A DNA stretch of 64,000 nt from Arenicella xantha (GCF_003315245.1 NZ_QNRT01000002.1:728206-792205), one strand, 5' to 3'; shown: positions 33,627 through 45,557, counted from the first letter of the stretch. The notes: generated by a model not told the origin, from the sequence alone. Made by a program: numbers and translations.

Positions 33627-34669
33627 CTGTGCTTTTTGGCGTCTTTTTGCTGACACTTATGGTGATCACCGCACTCGCGATGGTACACACCAAACATCTT
33701 TTCGTAGCGGTAGTCCTCAGCGGTATTTTTAGCCTGTTGATGGCCGCCAATTTCTTTTTACTGGATGCCGCCGACGTCGCGCTAACCGAAGCCGCTATCG
33801 GAGCTGGTATTTCTACCGTACTGTTTCTCGGCGCGTTGGCACTCACTGGCGAGCATGAGCACTCTCGCTCATCCAATAGATTTGTGGCACTCGGCGTTGT
33901 GGTTGTCACCACATTGATTGTGATCTACGCCACTTTTGACAAACCGCGCTTTGGTGACCCCATGGCTCCGGTCCACCAACACGTCGCCCCTTGGTATTTC
34001 GATACTACGCGTGAGGCGATTGATATTCCCAATGTAGTAACCGCAGTTCTGGCTAGCTTTCGCGGCTACGATACATTGGGCGAAGTTTTCGTTGTGTTTA
34101 CGGCAGGCATTGGGATCTTATTTCTGTTCAGTGTCTCGCCCCCGAGCCGAAAACCGATTCCGCAACCAGGCTCTAAAGGCATTCAACAAAACTTCAAACG
34201 GACTTTAGCTAAGGCGAAAGACACCGAAGTCGCCGAAGAAAGCGAAGGCCTACGACATTTTCTAATACCTCGAGTAGTCGGCCGATTACTAATTCCTTTT
34301 ATTCTATTATTTGGACTCTATGTGCAGTTTCATGGCGACTACGGCCCTGGCGGTGGGTTTCAGGCTGGTGCAATTATCGCTGCAGCCATAATTCTCTATG
34401 CACTACTCGAAGGAGAGGCTCAGGCGTTACGCGTGATACCGCAATCGGTGCTCACCGGACTGATTGCCGGAGGTGCCCTGCTCTACGGCGCAGTTGGCAT
34501 TGCCACCATACTACTTGGTGGCAATTTCCTTGACTACTCCGTGCTAGCTGCCGACCCTATTGCGGGGCAACACATCGGTATCATTGTAATAGAAGCTGGC
34601 GTCGGTATTACCGTCACCGGCGTGCTCCTCAGCATATTTCATGCCTTTGCTGGCCGTCGGAGAATTTAA
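33623..34669 (+). CDS. mrpB: Fused MbhD-MbhE-MnhB antiporter subunit
   Basis: This 348-residue protein joins three units that are separate in archaeal Mbh and form the tail of MrpA plus MrpB in classic Mrp systems. Residues about 1-100 match DUF4040/MbhD (VVLSGIFSLLMAANFFLLDAADVALTEAAIG). Residues about 120-175 match the MbhE-like tail (VVTAVLASFRGYDTLGEVFVVFTAGIG). Residues about 205-348 are MnhB (LRHFLIPRVVGRLLIPFILLFGLYVQFHGDYGPGGGFQAG). The fusion explains why there is no separate MrpA. It overlaps mrpG by 4 bases and mrpC by 1 base. Confidence 0.88.
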   Translation: MTVLFGVFLLTLMVITALAMVHTKHLFVAVVLSGIFSLLMAANFFLLDAADVALTEAAIGAGISTVLFLGALALTGEHEHSRSSNRFVALGVVVVTTLIVIYATFDKPRFGDPMAPVHQHVAPWYFDTTREAIDIPNVVTAVLASFRGYDTLGEVFVVFTAGIGILFLFSVSPPSRKPIPQPGSKGIQQNFKRTLAKAKDTEVAEESEGLRHFLIPRVVGRLLIPFILLFGLYVQFHGDYGPGGGFQAGAIIAAAIILYALLEGEAQALRVIPQSVLTGLIAGGALLYGAVGIATILLGGNFLDYSVLAADPIAGQHIGIIVIEAGVGITVTGVLLSIFHAFAGRRRI

Positions 34670-35031
34670 TGGACTTACTGGTACTTGACCTCTTTCACTA
34701 CTGGGTCTTTGCGGTTCTTCTTATGATCGGCTTTTACGCGGTAATCGCAAAGTCCAATCTAATTAAGAAACTCATTGGCTTATCAATCTTCCAAGCGGCG
34801 GTTTTCTTGCTCTATATCACTATGGGCAAAGTCGAAGGTGGCACCGCGCCGATTATTCAAGCCGGCATCGACAATGCCGTGTTTTCCAACCCATTACCGC
34901 AGGTCCTGATTCTCACTGCTATTGTCGTTGGTATTTCTACCACTGCACTAGGTCTGGGCATCGTGGTTCGCATTAAAGAAGAATACGGCTCGATTGAAGA
35001 GCACGATATTCAGGAGATTGACCGACGGTGA
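34669..35031 (+). CDS. mrpC: Mrp-type Na+/H+ antiporter subunit C
   Basis: This 120-residue protein is homologous to NuoK of complex I. Three helices are visible, with the MnhC/NuoK pattern GFYAVIAKSNLIKKLIGLSIFQAAVFLLYI, the PIIQAGIDNAVFSNPLPQVLILTAIVVGISTTALGLGI segment and an acidic tail. It probably lines the ion path between subunits. It overlaps its neighbours by 1 and 4 bases. Confidence 0.94.
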   Translation: MDLLVLDLFHYWVFAVLLMIGFYAVIAKSNLIKKLIGLSIFQAAVFLLYITMGKVEGGTAPIIQAGIDNAVFSNPLPQVLILTAIVVGISTTALGLGIVVRIKEEYGSIEEHDIQEIDRR

Positions 35032-36536
35032 TTGACTGGAGTGTCCATCTACCTGCCTTGCAGGTTATCGTGCCTATGCTCACTGCCCCGCTGGCACTGC
35101 TGTTACGGCCGCGCGGCCTAGCTTGGGCCGCGGCGCTAGCTGCCAGCTTATTTGCATTCGCGATTGCCATTATGCTCACGCTGGGCGTACTCAACGGCCA
35201 AACGTTTACATACCAAATGGGGAATTGGCCTGCGCCCTATGGAATTGAACTCGGAGTCGATGCTTTTAGTGCATTACTATTGTTAGTAATTACTGGCGCT
35301 TCAGCGCTCGCCTTACTTGGTGGGCGTCGCAGCCTTGACGCCGACATCGAGGAAGAACGACAACCGTTGTTTTACGCAGCATGGTTGTTGGCGCTGGCCG
35401 GCCTGGTCGGAATTCCGGTCGCAGCGGACGCATTTAATGTCTTTGTGTTTATGGAAATTTCATCCCTAGCGAGTTACGTACTTATCGCCGGTGGCCGAGA
35501 CCGTCGCGCACTACCCGCTGTGTTCAAGTACTTGATCATGGGCACCATTGGGGCAACCTTCTACCTCATCGGTGTCGGACTCATTTACTTAATGACCGGA
35601 ACGCTAAACCTCGCCGATATGGCGTTGAGAATTCAGGAAGTCGCCGATCAAAAACCGATCTTAGTTGCGGCCGGCTTTATAACTATCGGCTTGGCTCTTA
35701 AAGCCGCGGTATTCCCATTGCACGTATGGCTACCGAATGCCTACACACACGCACCGAATGTCGTCACCGTGTTTCTCGGCGCCTGCGCAACAAAAGTATC
35801 GCTGTACCTACTGCTACGCTTTGACTTTTTCGTTTTCCAACCAAACTTGGTTGGCCATGAATTGCAGTTTTCGTACTTCCTGATGCCACTCGCCGTGTTA
35901 GCCATTTTAATTGGCTCTGGCGTAGCCCTATTCGAAACCAACCTCAAACGTCTTTTTGCCTACTCCTCAGTAGCACAGATTGGATACATTCTACTTGGCG
36001 CCAGCCTGATAAGCGCAGCGGGTTTAACCGCAAGTGTGGTACTGATGTTCAATCACGCGCTTGCTAAGGGCACTTTGTTTTTGGCAATAACCTGCTTGGC
36101 AATGCGTCACTCTGGCCTGCACTTGAACAATATTGCTGATGCAGCAAAACACATGCCTTGGACCATGGGCGCTTTTGTAGTGGCCGGATTTAGTCTGGTC
36201 GGCGTACCTGGCACCGCTGGTTTTATTAGCAAATGGTATCTAATTACCGCGGCTTTGGAGCAAGGCACGATTGGCATAGCGCTGATCGCCGTGATTGTTG
36301 CTAGCTCCTTGATGGCACTAGTCTACGTCTGGCGAGTGATCGAGCCGGCATACTTTGGTGATGCAAAACCCGATGCGCAAGATTTCGAAACCGCAACGAC
36401 ACGTGAAGCGCCATCAGTTTTACTCGCGGTAACTTGGGTCGCAGCACTAGCCAATATTTATTACGGCTTGGCGCCATCGCTTCCCGTTACATTATCGTCA
36501 AATGCTGCTGAGATCTTACTGAGGTACGTGCCATGA
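35028..36536 (+). CDS. mrpD: Mrp-type antiporter subunit D (first antiporter-like)
   Basis: This 502-residue protein of about 14 helices belongs to the proton-conducting transporter family (ND2/ND4/ND5, MrpD). It shows the key Glu in FVFMEISSLASYVLIA, the Lys in FKYLIMGTIGAT, the GLALKAAVFPLHVWLPNAYTHAP loop and NLKRLFAYSSVAQIGYILLG. These residues are those used in proton transfer in related antiporters. The gene overlaps its neighbours on both sides by 4 bases. Confidence 0.93.
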   Translation: MIDWSVHLPALQVIVPMLTAPLALLLRPRGLAWAAALAASLFAFAIAIMLTLGVLNGQTFTYQMGNWPAPYGIELGVDAFSALLLLVITGASALALLGGRRSLDADIEEERQPLFYAAWLLALAGLVGIPVAADAFNVFVFMEISSLASYVLIAGGRDRRALPAVFKYLIMGTIGATFYLIGVGLIYLMTGTLNLADMALRIQEVADQKPILVAAGFITIGLALKAAVFPLHVWLPNAYTHAPNVVTVFLGACATKVSLYLLLRFDFFVFQPNLVGHELQFSYFLMPLAVLAILIGSGVALFETNLKRLFAYSSVAQIGYILLGASLISAAGLTASVVLMFNHALAKGTLFLAITCLAMRHSGLHLNNIADAAKHMPWTMGAFVVAGFSLVGVPGTAGFISKWYLITAALEQGTIGIALIAVIVASSLMALVYVWRVIEPAYFGDAKPDAQDFETATTREAPSVLLAVTWVAALANIYYGLAPSLPVTLSSNAAEILLRYVP

Positions 36537-38002
36537 GTTCGAGTACGGCCATTCTATTGTCACTAGCGCTGCCACTAGCCGGCGCGCTCGGCATTGCGCT
36601 AGCATCACGCATCAACAATAATGTGCGTGAAGCCGTCACACTAATAACCGCCGGCACATTGGCATGGACCGTTTGGGGTTTACTGCCTGCGCTACTGGCT
36701 GGTGAGCGGCCATCAATCAGTGTCGCCGAAGTGTTGCCTGGCATTGATATTGCATTCACCGTCGAGCCACTCGGCATGCTGTTCGCGGCACTCGCCTCGA
36801 TGCTATGGATTGTTAATTCCATCTATTCCATCGGCTATATGCGGGGTAACCAAGAGTTACATCAAACTCGTTTCTATATATTCTTTGCGATTGCGATCAG
36901 TGCGGTAATGGGCATCGCGTTTGCCGACAACTTATTTACCTTATTTCTGTTTTACGAGATCTTAACGCTCTCAACCTTTCCGCTGGTATCTCATAAAGGT
37001 GATGCCAAAACAGTACAGTCGGCACGCATTTACCTCAGTATCTTGCTCACCACGTCAATTGGCCTGCTGCTGCCTGCCATCATCTGGACCTATTTCATTG
37101 CAGGAACTGGCACCTTTACCGTCGGCGGTATTCTCGACGGCAAGTTAGAGGGTCCGGCGGTAGGCTTACTATTAGGCTTATTTGTGTTCGGCATCGGCAA
37201 GGCTGCGGTCATGCCTGTGCATCGATGGCTGCCCGCAGCAATGGTCGCCCCAACCCCCGTGAGCGCGCTATTGCATGCGGTTGCAGTGGTCAAAGCTGGC
37301 GTGTTTACGGTTACCAAAGTAATCGTTTATATATTTGGTATCGACTTTCTCTTCGCCGAACCTAGTGGTGGCTGGCTGCTGTATATCACCGCCTTCACCG
37401 TAATCGCCGCAAGCTTAGTTGCGTTGCGACAAACTAATCTCAAGCGCATGCTGGCGTATTCGACCATCGGTCAACTCTCTTTCGTGCTCATGGCTGCGGC
37501 AACGCTCAAACCGTTTGGTGAAGTTGGTGCAGCGATGCACATGGTGGCGCACGCTTTCGGCAAAATCACGTTATTTTTTGCAGCAGGAGCTATTTACACA
37601 GCGTCGAAGAAAACTGAAATTTTTCAGCTGCGCGGTATCGGCCACCGTATGCCATGGACTATGACCGCCTTTACTATTGGCGCACTTAGTATGATTGGCG
37701 TACCGCCGACTGGGGGATTCATTTCCAAGTGGTATATCCTAGCCGGCTCACTACAAGCCGAAAATTATGTGGCGATTGCGACCATCATATTAAGTACCGC
37801 ACTTAACGCAGCTTACTTTTTGCCGATCATCTACCTAGCATGGTTTACTAAGGAAGATACCGCCCCACCGCGCGAGCATGGCGAAGCACCGTTTGCTGCC
37901 GTGTTAGCGTTGACCATTACGGCCGCCTTGACCTTACTATTATTCTTTTTTAACAGTCCACTTCTTATACTCGAGACGCAACTCGTGCAGGGTATGCCAT
38001 GA
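36533..38002 (+). CDS. Second antiporter-like (MrpD-type) subunit
   Basis: This 489-residue membrane protein is a second member of the proton-conducting transporter family. It has SIGYMRGN, the conserved Glu in LFLFYEILTLSTFPLVSHKGD, the GKAAVMPVHRWLPAAMVAPTPVSALLHAVAVVKAG loop (closest in style to ND5/NuoL or MrpA N-terminal parts) and NLKRMLAYSTIGQLSFVLM. It may take the place of the MrpA N-terminal module. It overlaps the first MrpD gene and the following small gene by 4 bases each. Confidence 0.9.
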   Translation: MSSSTAILLSLALPLAGALGIALASRINNNVREAVTLITAGTLAWTVWGLLPALLAGERPSISVAEVLPGIDIAFTVEPLGMLFAALASMLWIVNSIYSIGYMRGNQELHQTRFYIFFAIAISAVMGIAFADNLFTLFLFYEILTLSTFPLVSHKGDAKTVQSARIYLSILLTTSIGLLLPAIIWTYFIAGTGTFTVGGILDGKLEGPAVGLLLGLFVFGIGKAAVMPVHRWLPAAMVAPTPVSALLHAVAVVKAGVFTVTKVIVYIFGIDFLFAEPSGGWLLYITAFTVIAASLVALRQTNLKRMLAYSTIGQLSFVLMAAATLKPFGEVGAAMHMVAHAFGKITLFFAAGAIYTASKKTEIFQLRGIGHRMPWTMTAFTIGALSMIGVPPTGGFISKWYILAGSLQAENYVAIATIILSTALNAAYFLPIIYLAWFTKEDTAPPREHGEAPFAAVLALTITAALTLLLFFFNSPLLILETQLVQGMP

Positions 38003-38268
38003 CCGATAACTCGAAGACTGATCATTGGTTAGTTAGAGCCTCCACTATTCGCTTGTTATGGCGTATTTTTATTGCCGTATTAGCCGCGACAGTACTCGCT
38101 CAACTAGCATTCCCAGCGAAGGGCTACTTTGGTGTCGACGGCTGGCTTGGCTTCGGTGCTATCTACGGTTTTTTTGCCTGCCTCGCGATGGTACTTGTTG
38201 CTAAAGCGCTCGGCTACGTACTGAAACGCGATCAAAACTACTATAGAGATCGAACATCTGATGATTGA
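37999..38268 (+). CDS. Small membrane protein of the Mrp operon
   Basis: This 89-residue protein has two predicted membrane helices (about 15-38 RLLWRIFIAVLAATVLAQLAF, and 52-74 FGAIYGFFACLAMVLVAKALG) and a charged C-terminus. I do not recognise it as a standard Mrp subunit. It overlaps both neighbours (by 4 and 8 bases), which argues strongly for a real, coupled gene. It may be an accessory or lineage-specific subunit. Confidence 0.75.
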   Translation: MTDNSKTDHWLVRASTIRLLWRIFIAVLAATVLAQLAFPAKGYFGVDGWLGFGAIYGFFACLAMVLVAKALGYVLKRDQNYYRDRTSDD

Positions 38269-39961
38269 TTTCCTACCTCCAGCCCTCTTTCTGCTCGCCG
38301 GTGCACTACTCACACCACTAACCCGCGGACACCTGCGTACCGCCGTAATTCTGGCAGCACCGCTGGCCACGCTATGGGCAATCTGGCTGGTGCCAGACGG
38401 TGTGGTATCGACTTTTACCTTTATCGACTACCAAATTGAGCCAGTCGAGGGCAGCGCTGTGCGTCGCCTATTTGCGACGATCTTCGCCATTATGTCTTTC
38501 GGCGGCGGGCTGTATGCGTTTCGCCACGCTAAAACAGCCGAACTCGCGGCAGCGCAAGCCTATGCGGCGGGCGCCGTCGGTGTATGCTTTTCAGGAGACC
38601 TCATCTCAATGTTTGTCTGGTGGGAGCTGATGGCGATCTTCTCAACAGTGGTGGTTTGGTGCGGCGGCACCAGCGACTCTCAGGCCGCCGGCATCCGCTA
38701 TGCCATCATGCATCTATTGGGCGGCATCATCCTTAAAGTTGGTATCGATGGTATCGCAGTGCAAACCGGCTCAGTGGATATGCAACCAATGTTGGCTACT
38801 AATTTCGCCACGTGGATGGTACTCATTGGCATTCTCATCAATGCAGCAGCACCACCGGTATCTGCATGGCTAGCGGATGCTTACCCAGAGGCCAGCCCAA
38901 CCGGCTCAGTCTTTCTGTCAGCATTCACGACCAAAACCGCGGTTCTCGCTCTCATTCTATTGTTCCCCGGCGAGCCTGTATTGATTGGCGTCGGACTGTT
39001 TATGGTGATGTACGGAATTTTGTACGCACTACTGGAAAATGATGCGCGCCGGATCCTGGCTTACTCGATTGTCAATCAAGTCGGATTTATGGTGTGCGGT
39101 ATTGGTATCGGTACTCAATTAGCATTGAATGGCGCTGCTGCTCACGCCTTTGCACATATAATCTATAAGGCTTTGCTGTTTATGAGTGCTGGTGTAGTGG
39201 TCTACCGCACCGGAAAATCTAAATGTACTGATCTTGGCGGCCTGTTCCGTACCATGCCACTAACTACCATTTGCGGCATCATTGGCGCGCTCGCTATCTC
39301 AGGATTTCCGCTGACCTCTGGCTTCACAACCAAGACGATGATTTCTCAAGCGGCGGCTTACGAGGGTTTAGCCGTAGTCTACATGCTACTTGCTGCTGCA
39401 TCGGCTGGCGTATTTTTACATGCTGGCATTAAATTCCCGTGGTTTGTGTTCTTTCAAAAAGACTCCGGACTACGGCCCAAAGACGCCCCATGGAATATGG
39501 CCGCGGCGATGGTAATATTTTCGGCGATTTGCCTGCTAATAGGAATTTTCCCAAATACCTTCTATCAGTTACTACCGTATACCGTTAAATACACGGCTTA
39601 CAGCGCGGCGAAGGTAGTGTTCTATTTACAACTATTGCTATTTTCAGGCCTCGCATTCTTCTTATTGCTGCCGCTAATGCAACGCACACTGACCATCAGT
39701 CTCGATACTGACTGGCTATGGCGGGTCTTATTCAATCGCGTGGCAAGATGGTGCACTGCGATAATCATAAGCGTCCAAACCAAGCTTGGGCAGTTAACTG
39801 ACAAGCTACTCGCCGCCTTGAAGTTAGGTGCGCAAGCGCGCTTCAGCGACAACCCTCATAGCGCTAGAGCAGGTGTATTTGCACGGGCCTGGAGTATCGG
39901 AACAACCGCTTTATGGATAGCCATACTGCTAACAGCATACGTGCTGGTATATGTGCTCTAG
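38261..39961 (+). CDS. Third antiporter-like (MrpD-type) subunit
   Basis: This 566-residue protein is a third proton-conducting transporter homologue, more divergent. It has the conserved Glu in FVWWELMAIFSTVVVWCGG, the loop NAAAPPVSAWLADAYPEASPTGSVFLSAFTTKTAV, NDARRILAYSIVNQVGFMVCG, and a long C-terminal extension with two more helices. It closes the operon; no strong terminator was seen in the 100 bases before the convergent ychJ-like gene. Confidence 0.9.
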   Translation: MIDFLPPALFLLAGALLTPLTRGHLRTAVILAAPLATLWAIWLVPDGVVSTFTFIDYQIEPVEGSAVRRLFATIFAIMSFGGGLYAFRHAKTAELAAAQAYAAGAVGVCFSGDLISMFVWWELMAIFSTVVVWCGGTSDSQAAGIRYAIMHLLGGIILKVGIDGIAVQTGSVDMQPMLATNFATWMVLIGILINAAAPPVSAWLADAYPEASPTGSVFLSAFTTKTAVLALILLFPGEPVLIGVGLFMVMYGILYALLENDARRILAYSIVNQVGFMVCGIGIGTQLALNGAAAHAFAHIIYKALLFMSAGVVVYRTGKSKCTDLGGLFRTMPLTTICGIIGALAISGFPLTSGFTTKTMISQAAAYEGLAVVYMLLAAASAGVFLHAGIKFPWFVFFQKDSGLRPKDAPWNMAAAMVIFSAICLLIGIFPNTFYQLLPYTVKYTAYSAAKVVFYLQLLLFSGLAFFLLLPLMQRTLTISLDTDWLWRVLFNRVARWCTAIIISVQTKLGQLTDKLLAALKLGAQARFSDNPHSARAGVFARAWSIGTTALWIAILLTAYVLVYVL

Positions 39962-40062
39962 ACCAACTTTGTAGACTAATATCGCAGATAGACAGAGCGC
40001 GCACCCTGATTAATAGCCAGTAAGCTCACTCAACGTGCTGCGATTCTGAACACACAGGAACG

Positions 40063-40449
40063 CTAAGTCTCCGCCACACCGGCATAATACCAACGTCCGG
40101 CAATACGGCGAAATAGCGATTTTTCGTGATGCACAGACTGCTGCCCTTGGTGTTCCACAAAGCGTGCTTGAAACTCAACTTGCCCAACATCTCCTTGTTG
40201 GCTTTTGCGCAAAATCGTAAGCCCCTGCCAGTCAAACGATCGAACCGATAGGTCCACCGCGGTCAAATTGGACGCATCACTTGGCAACCAGGTTTCCAAC
40301 AAGTATTCACCATAGCCTCCCAATGCATACGCGCTATAGCGTGAGCGCATCAGTTGTACCGGCGTCTTGGCTACACGCTGCTTAATTAACAGTGGCTGGC
40401 AGCACTCACTAAATAGTTTGTTAGGATTACACGGACAAGTCGTTGTCAT
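40063..40449 (-). CDS. ychJ: YchJ-family protein with SEC-C zinc motif
   Basis: This 128-residue protein carries an N-terminal SEC-C-type zinc motif (CPCNPNKLFSECCQPLL) and the YchJ/UPF0225 core: MRSRYSAYALGGYGEYLLETW and VEFQARFVEHQGQQSVHHEKSLFRRIAGRWYYAG, which has an NTF2-like fold. Its cellular role is not known. It stands alone, convergent with the Mrp operon. Confidence 0.9.
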   Translation of the reverse strand: MTTTCPCNPNKLFSECCQPLLIKQRVAKTPVQLMRSRYSAYALGGYGEYLLETWLPSDASNLTAVDLSVRSFDWQGLTILRKSQQGDVGQVEFQARFVEHQGQQSVHHEKSLFRRIAGRWYYAGVAET

Positions 40450-40631
40450 AAGATTAAGAGAAAGTTAGCGCAATTTTGGGTTCCGGCGACTCTAGCATAA
40501 ACGTATGCAACACTATGACTTTGCTGCCCCACTAAACGACCTGAACACAATCTCTGGGCCATCGTGACCGGCTATTGACGCTAACCAAACCTGCTTAGCG
40601 CCACGCAATCGGTTTTAACGATAACTGCTAG

Positions 40632-42941
<2,310 letters not shown>

Positions 42942-42965
42942 CTCAACGACAGATGGGATGATTTC

Positions 42966-43031
42966 CTAGACATAATTATTGTCTAGCATTAGAAGAACGG
43001 CGCTGCTTAATATAAGGAGCGCCGTTTTGTT
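42966..43031 (+). terminator. katG terminator with a preceding hairpin
   Basis: AACGGCGCT (42996-43004) and AGCGCCGTT (43018-43026) form a 9-bp stem followed by TTGTTTG, a good factor-independent terminator. Just before it, CTAGACA (42966-42972) and TGTCTAG (42980-42986) make a 7-bp stem with a 7-base loop. Both are downstream of the katG stop. Confidence 0.7.
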
Positions 43032-43064
43032 TGAGCGATACAAGGCACCACAAGAAAATGACCG

Positions 43065-44225
43065 CTAGCGTTTAAACGGTACCGACAGGCTTATCTCCGG
43101 ATTCTCGGCACTCATCGCTACCTTGAAAAATTTGGTCGCTGACTCCGCACGAGCGCCGTTCCTCAAATGCATATCAAAAAATGATCCAACGGCGATCCGA
43201 GTTAACCATTGCTGGGTTAAACCATTCATTGACTCACCAGGCAACTCAGGGCAAGGAGGGTTCACCACCACATCGCGCAGAACATTCCCAGTATTGGGAA
43301 TCACCGCACTCCACCGTTCTGGCAAATCGAGCCGAGGCAACATCATTCCCATAAAAAAGCACCCGAATGTGTCGGGATTATCCATCCAACGTATCGGATT
43401 ACTAATGTCGGCGAAGCCTAAGTGTGTACCTTTGTCCATGCTTAAAAACCATCCATTGGGATGCCGGTCTCTAACTTGTGTAGCATTCGCTGGCTCCGGC
43501 ACAACTCGATCCATAGAGCCCGAGATTAAAAGCGAAGCCACCTCGACGTTGCGATTAAAAAACTGATCGCTAAAAGCCTCCAACGGCGGCGCCATCATGA
43601 CAGCGGCTTTAATTCGCTTATCCATAAGGTCTGGATGAAATGCCGCTAATGCGGTAGTTAAACCGCCCAATGACAAACCCATCGCGCCAATATTGCTTGA
43701 ATCAATCCGCTGATAAAGCTCGCTATTAGGGTCCTCATTCAACGCCAATACATGATCAATCACGGCACGAACATCGGCCGGCTGATTGACCACATCCAAC
43801 AGTTGTGGAATACCGGCTGGAGAGCGCGTGTTACTCAACGGAAAATCGACCGCAGCGACCACATAGCCAATCCCAGCAAGATACTTAGTTACGTGACTAC
43901 TCTCTTTTTGATTACCGCCAAAACCATGACTGTAAACGATTAACGGATGCCCAGATGACTCACCTTTTGGAAGCCAAACAGTGCCATTGAGTGTGCGCTT
44001 GTCATCGCCTTTGAACTTAGCCATCGCTGGTGTCGGGCGTCCAGCATCAATTATTTTCAAATCGAGCTGCTCAACAGCATAATCCACTTGATTGAGTCTC
44101 GCCTCTGATTGACTGTTCTCAGCGAAATTTTCCGGCGCATTCAGCCACCATATGCCCGCGACCACGACGCCCACCACAGTCCAAAATAACAGTGTCCACT
44201 TAGCAATAATTTTTAGTATTTTCAT
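43065..44225 (-). CDS. Membrane-anchored alpha/beta hydrolase
   Basis: This 386-residue hydrolase has an N-terminal membrane helix (about 9-29, WTLLFWTVVGVVVAGIWWL), so it acts on the periplasmic side. The oxyanion region is YSHGFGGNQKESSH, the nucleophile elbow is GLSLGG (Ser near residue 186), an acidic residue lies near SGSMDRVVPEP, and the catalytic His is in KGTHLGFADI. The general form resembles PAF-acetylhydrolase/dienelactone-hydrolase-like enzymes. The substrate is unknown, an ester being most likely. It is convergent with katG. Confidence 0.85.
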   Translation of the reverse strand: MKILKIIAKWTLLFWTVVGVVVAGIWWLNAPENFAENSQSEARLNQVDYAVEQLDLKIIDAGRPTPAMAKFKGDDKRTLNGTVWLPKGESSGHPLIVYSHGFGGNQKESSHVTKYLAGIGYVVAAVDFPLSNTRSPAGIPQLLDVVNQPADVRAVIDHVLALNEDPNSELYQRIDSSNIGAMGLSLGGLTTALAAFHPDLMDKRIKAAVMMAPPLEAFSDQFFNRNVEVASLLISGSMDRVVPEPANATQVRDRHPNGWFLSMDKGTHLGFADISNPIRWMDNPDTFGCFFMGMMLPRLDLPERWSAVIPNTGNVLRDVVVNPPCPELPGESMNGLTQQWLTRIAVGSFFDMHLRNGARAESATKFFKVAMSAENPEISLSVPFKR

Positions 44226-44289
44226 ATCTCAATCTTAGCATGAGGCCGACATGATGAGCCTATACGTGGGAAACCGCAGGCTAACCTTG

Positions 44290-44607
44290 TTATAAACCTG
44301 ATTCTACTCGCAATGCCGTTGCTTCCAGCTCTTCCATGCGATCAAGCAAGTCTAACGCGAGTGCGGCGCCCGCTAAGTTCACGCCTAGGTCTTCAATCAG
44401 ACGCATCGCACGCTGAGCTCGTACCAAGGCTTCACCATGGAACTCCCAATCAGGAGCTGGGCCAGCCGCCTCAATTACACCTTCTTCAACCATGCGAATA
44501 ACGATTGTTTGATCGGCACCACATGCGCGACAAAACTCATTAGTGGTAAACGAGATATGCTTGGTCAGCACAATTCCGCTTAAGCTATCTTTTGTTACAT
44601 TAGTCAT
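44290..44607 (-). CDS. cbpM: Chaperone modulator CbpM
   Basis: This 105-residue protein belongs to the MerR-like CbpM group that binds the J-domain of CbpA and blocks its co-chaperone activity. The pattern FTTNEFCRACGADQTIVIRMVEEGVIEAAG, then WEFHGEALVRAQRAMRLIEDLGVNLAGAALALDLLDRMEEL fits the family. It lies 2 bases downstream of cbpA, the standard arrangement. Confidence 0.92.
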   Translation of the reverse strand: MTNVTKDSLSGIVLTKHISFTTNEFCRACGADQTIVIRMVEEGVIEAAGPAPDWEFHGEALVRAQRAMRLIEDLGVNLAGAALALDLLDRMEELEATALRVESGL

Positions 44608-44609
44608 CG

Positions 44610-45557
44610 TTACACTCCCAAACTAGATCGTGGGTTAAACGTCTGTGTTCGCTCCAATTCTTCATAAAGCGATTTTGCTTTGTCATCTACCGTGGCCGGC
44701 ATCACAATTTTTAGTTCAACGTATTCGTCACCAGGTGTCTTACCTGGTAGACCTCGACCTTTTAAACGCAGTTTCTTGCCAGCTTGAGAACCCGCAGGAA
44801 TTTTCAAATCGACCGGACCAGCCAAGGTCGGCGCCTTAACAGTTCGACCTAAAGCAGCCTCCCACGGAGTAATTGGCAGCACCACATAAATATCACGTTC
44901 ACGCGGCTCGTAAATCGGATGTGGCGCTAAATCAACTTGCAGGTACAGGTCACCAGATTGTGCACCAGCCCCCATACCCGCGCCACCTTGACTCTCCAAA
45001 CGGATTCGCTGACCAGCAAGGATACCTTTGGGTATCTTGACATTAAGCTTACGACGTCGATTGACCATACGACCAGAACTATCCATCTCGGGCAGGTCGA
45101 TCGAAATCTGTCTAGTCGCGCCTGAAAATGCATCTTCCAGAGAGACCGTAATGCGGGCATTCACATCTTGCCCGTCCATGCGCATATTACCGCGTGATTG
45201 GCCACCAAAATCAGCTCCTCCACGTGCGCCAAACAAGGAATCGAAAAAGTCGCTGTAACCTGCCGTTTGGTCAAAATCGCCCTGTGGTCGCCGTGTTTGC
45301 TGCGCCCAATCTGGTGGCGGTTGAAAGTCCTGCCCAGCTTTCCAGTCTTTACCAAACTTATCGTAAGCGGCACGATTATCAGCATCTTTAAGTACCTCGT
45401 AAGCTTCTTTCATCTCCTTAAACCGAGCTTCAGCATCGGCTTCTTTACTTACATCAGGATGGTACTTTCTAGCCAAACGTCGATACGCTGACTTAATTTG
45501 ATCGCCCGTTGCCGAACGCTCGACCCCGAGTATTTGATAGTAGTCTTTATATTCCAT
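44610..45557 (-). CDS. cbpA: DnaJ-class co-chaperone CbpA
   Basis: This 315-residue protein has an N-terminal J-domain (residues 1-70, with the HPD motif in RKYHPDVSKEA), a Gly/Phe-type linker, and two C-terminal substrate-binding domains (about 120-300) with the IPKGILAGQRIRLESQGG and IPAGSQAGKKLRLKGRGLPG motifs. It lacks the zinc-finger region of DnaJ, as CbpA does. It stimulates DnaK and is controlled by CbpM encoded next to it. Confidence 0.94.
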   Translation of the reverse strand: MEYKDYYQILGVERSATGDQIKSAYRRLARKYHPDVSKEADAEARFKEMKEAYEVLKDADNRAAYDKFGKDWKAGQDFQPPPDWAQQTRRPQGDFDQTAGYSDFFDSLFGARGGADFGGQSRGNMRMDGQDVNARITVSLEDAFSGATRQISIDLPEMDSSGRMVNRRRKLNVKIPKGILAGQRIRLESQGGAGMGAGAQSGDLYLQVDLAPHPIYEPRERDIYVVLPITPWEAALGRTVKAPTLAGPVDLKIPAGSQAGKKLRLKGRGLPGKTPGDEYVELKIVMPATVDDKAKSLYEELERTQTFNPRSSLGV

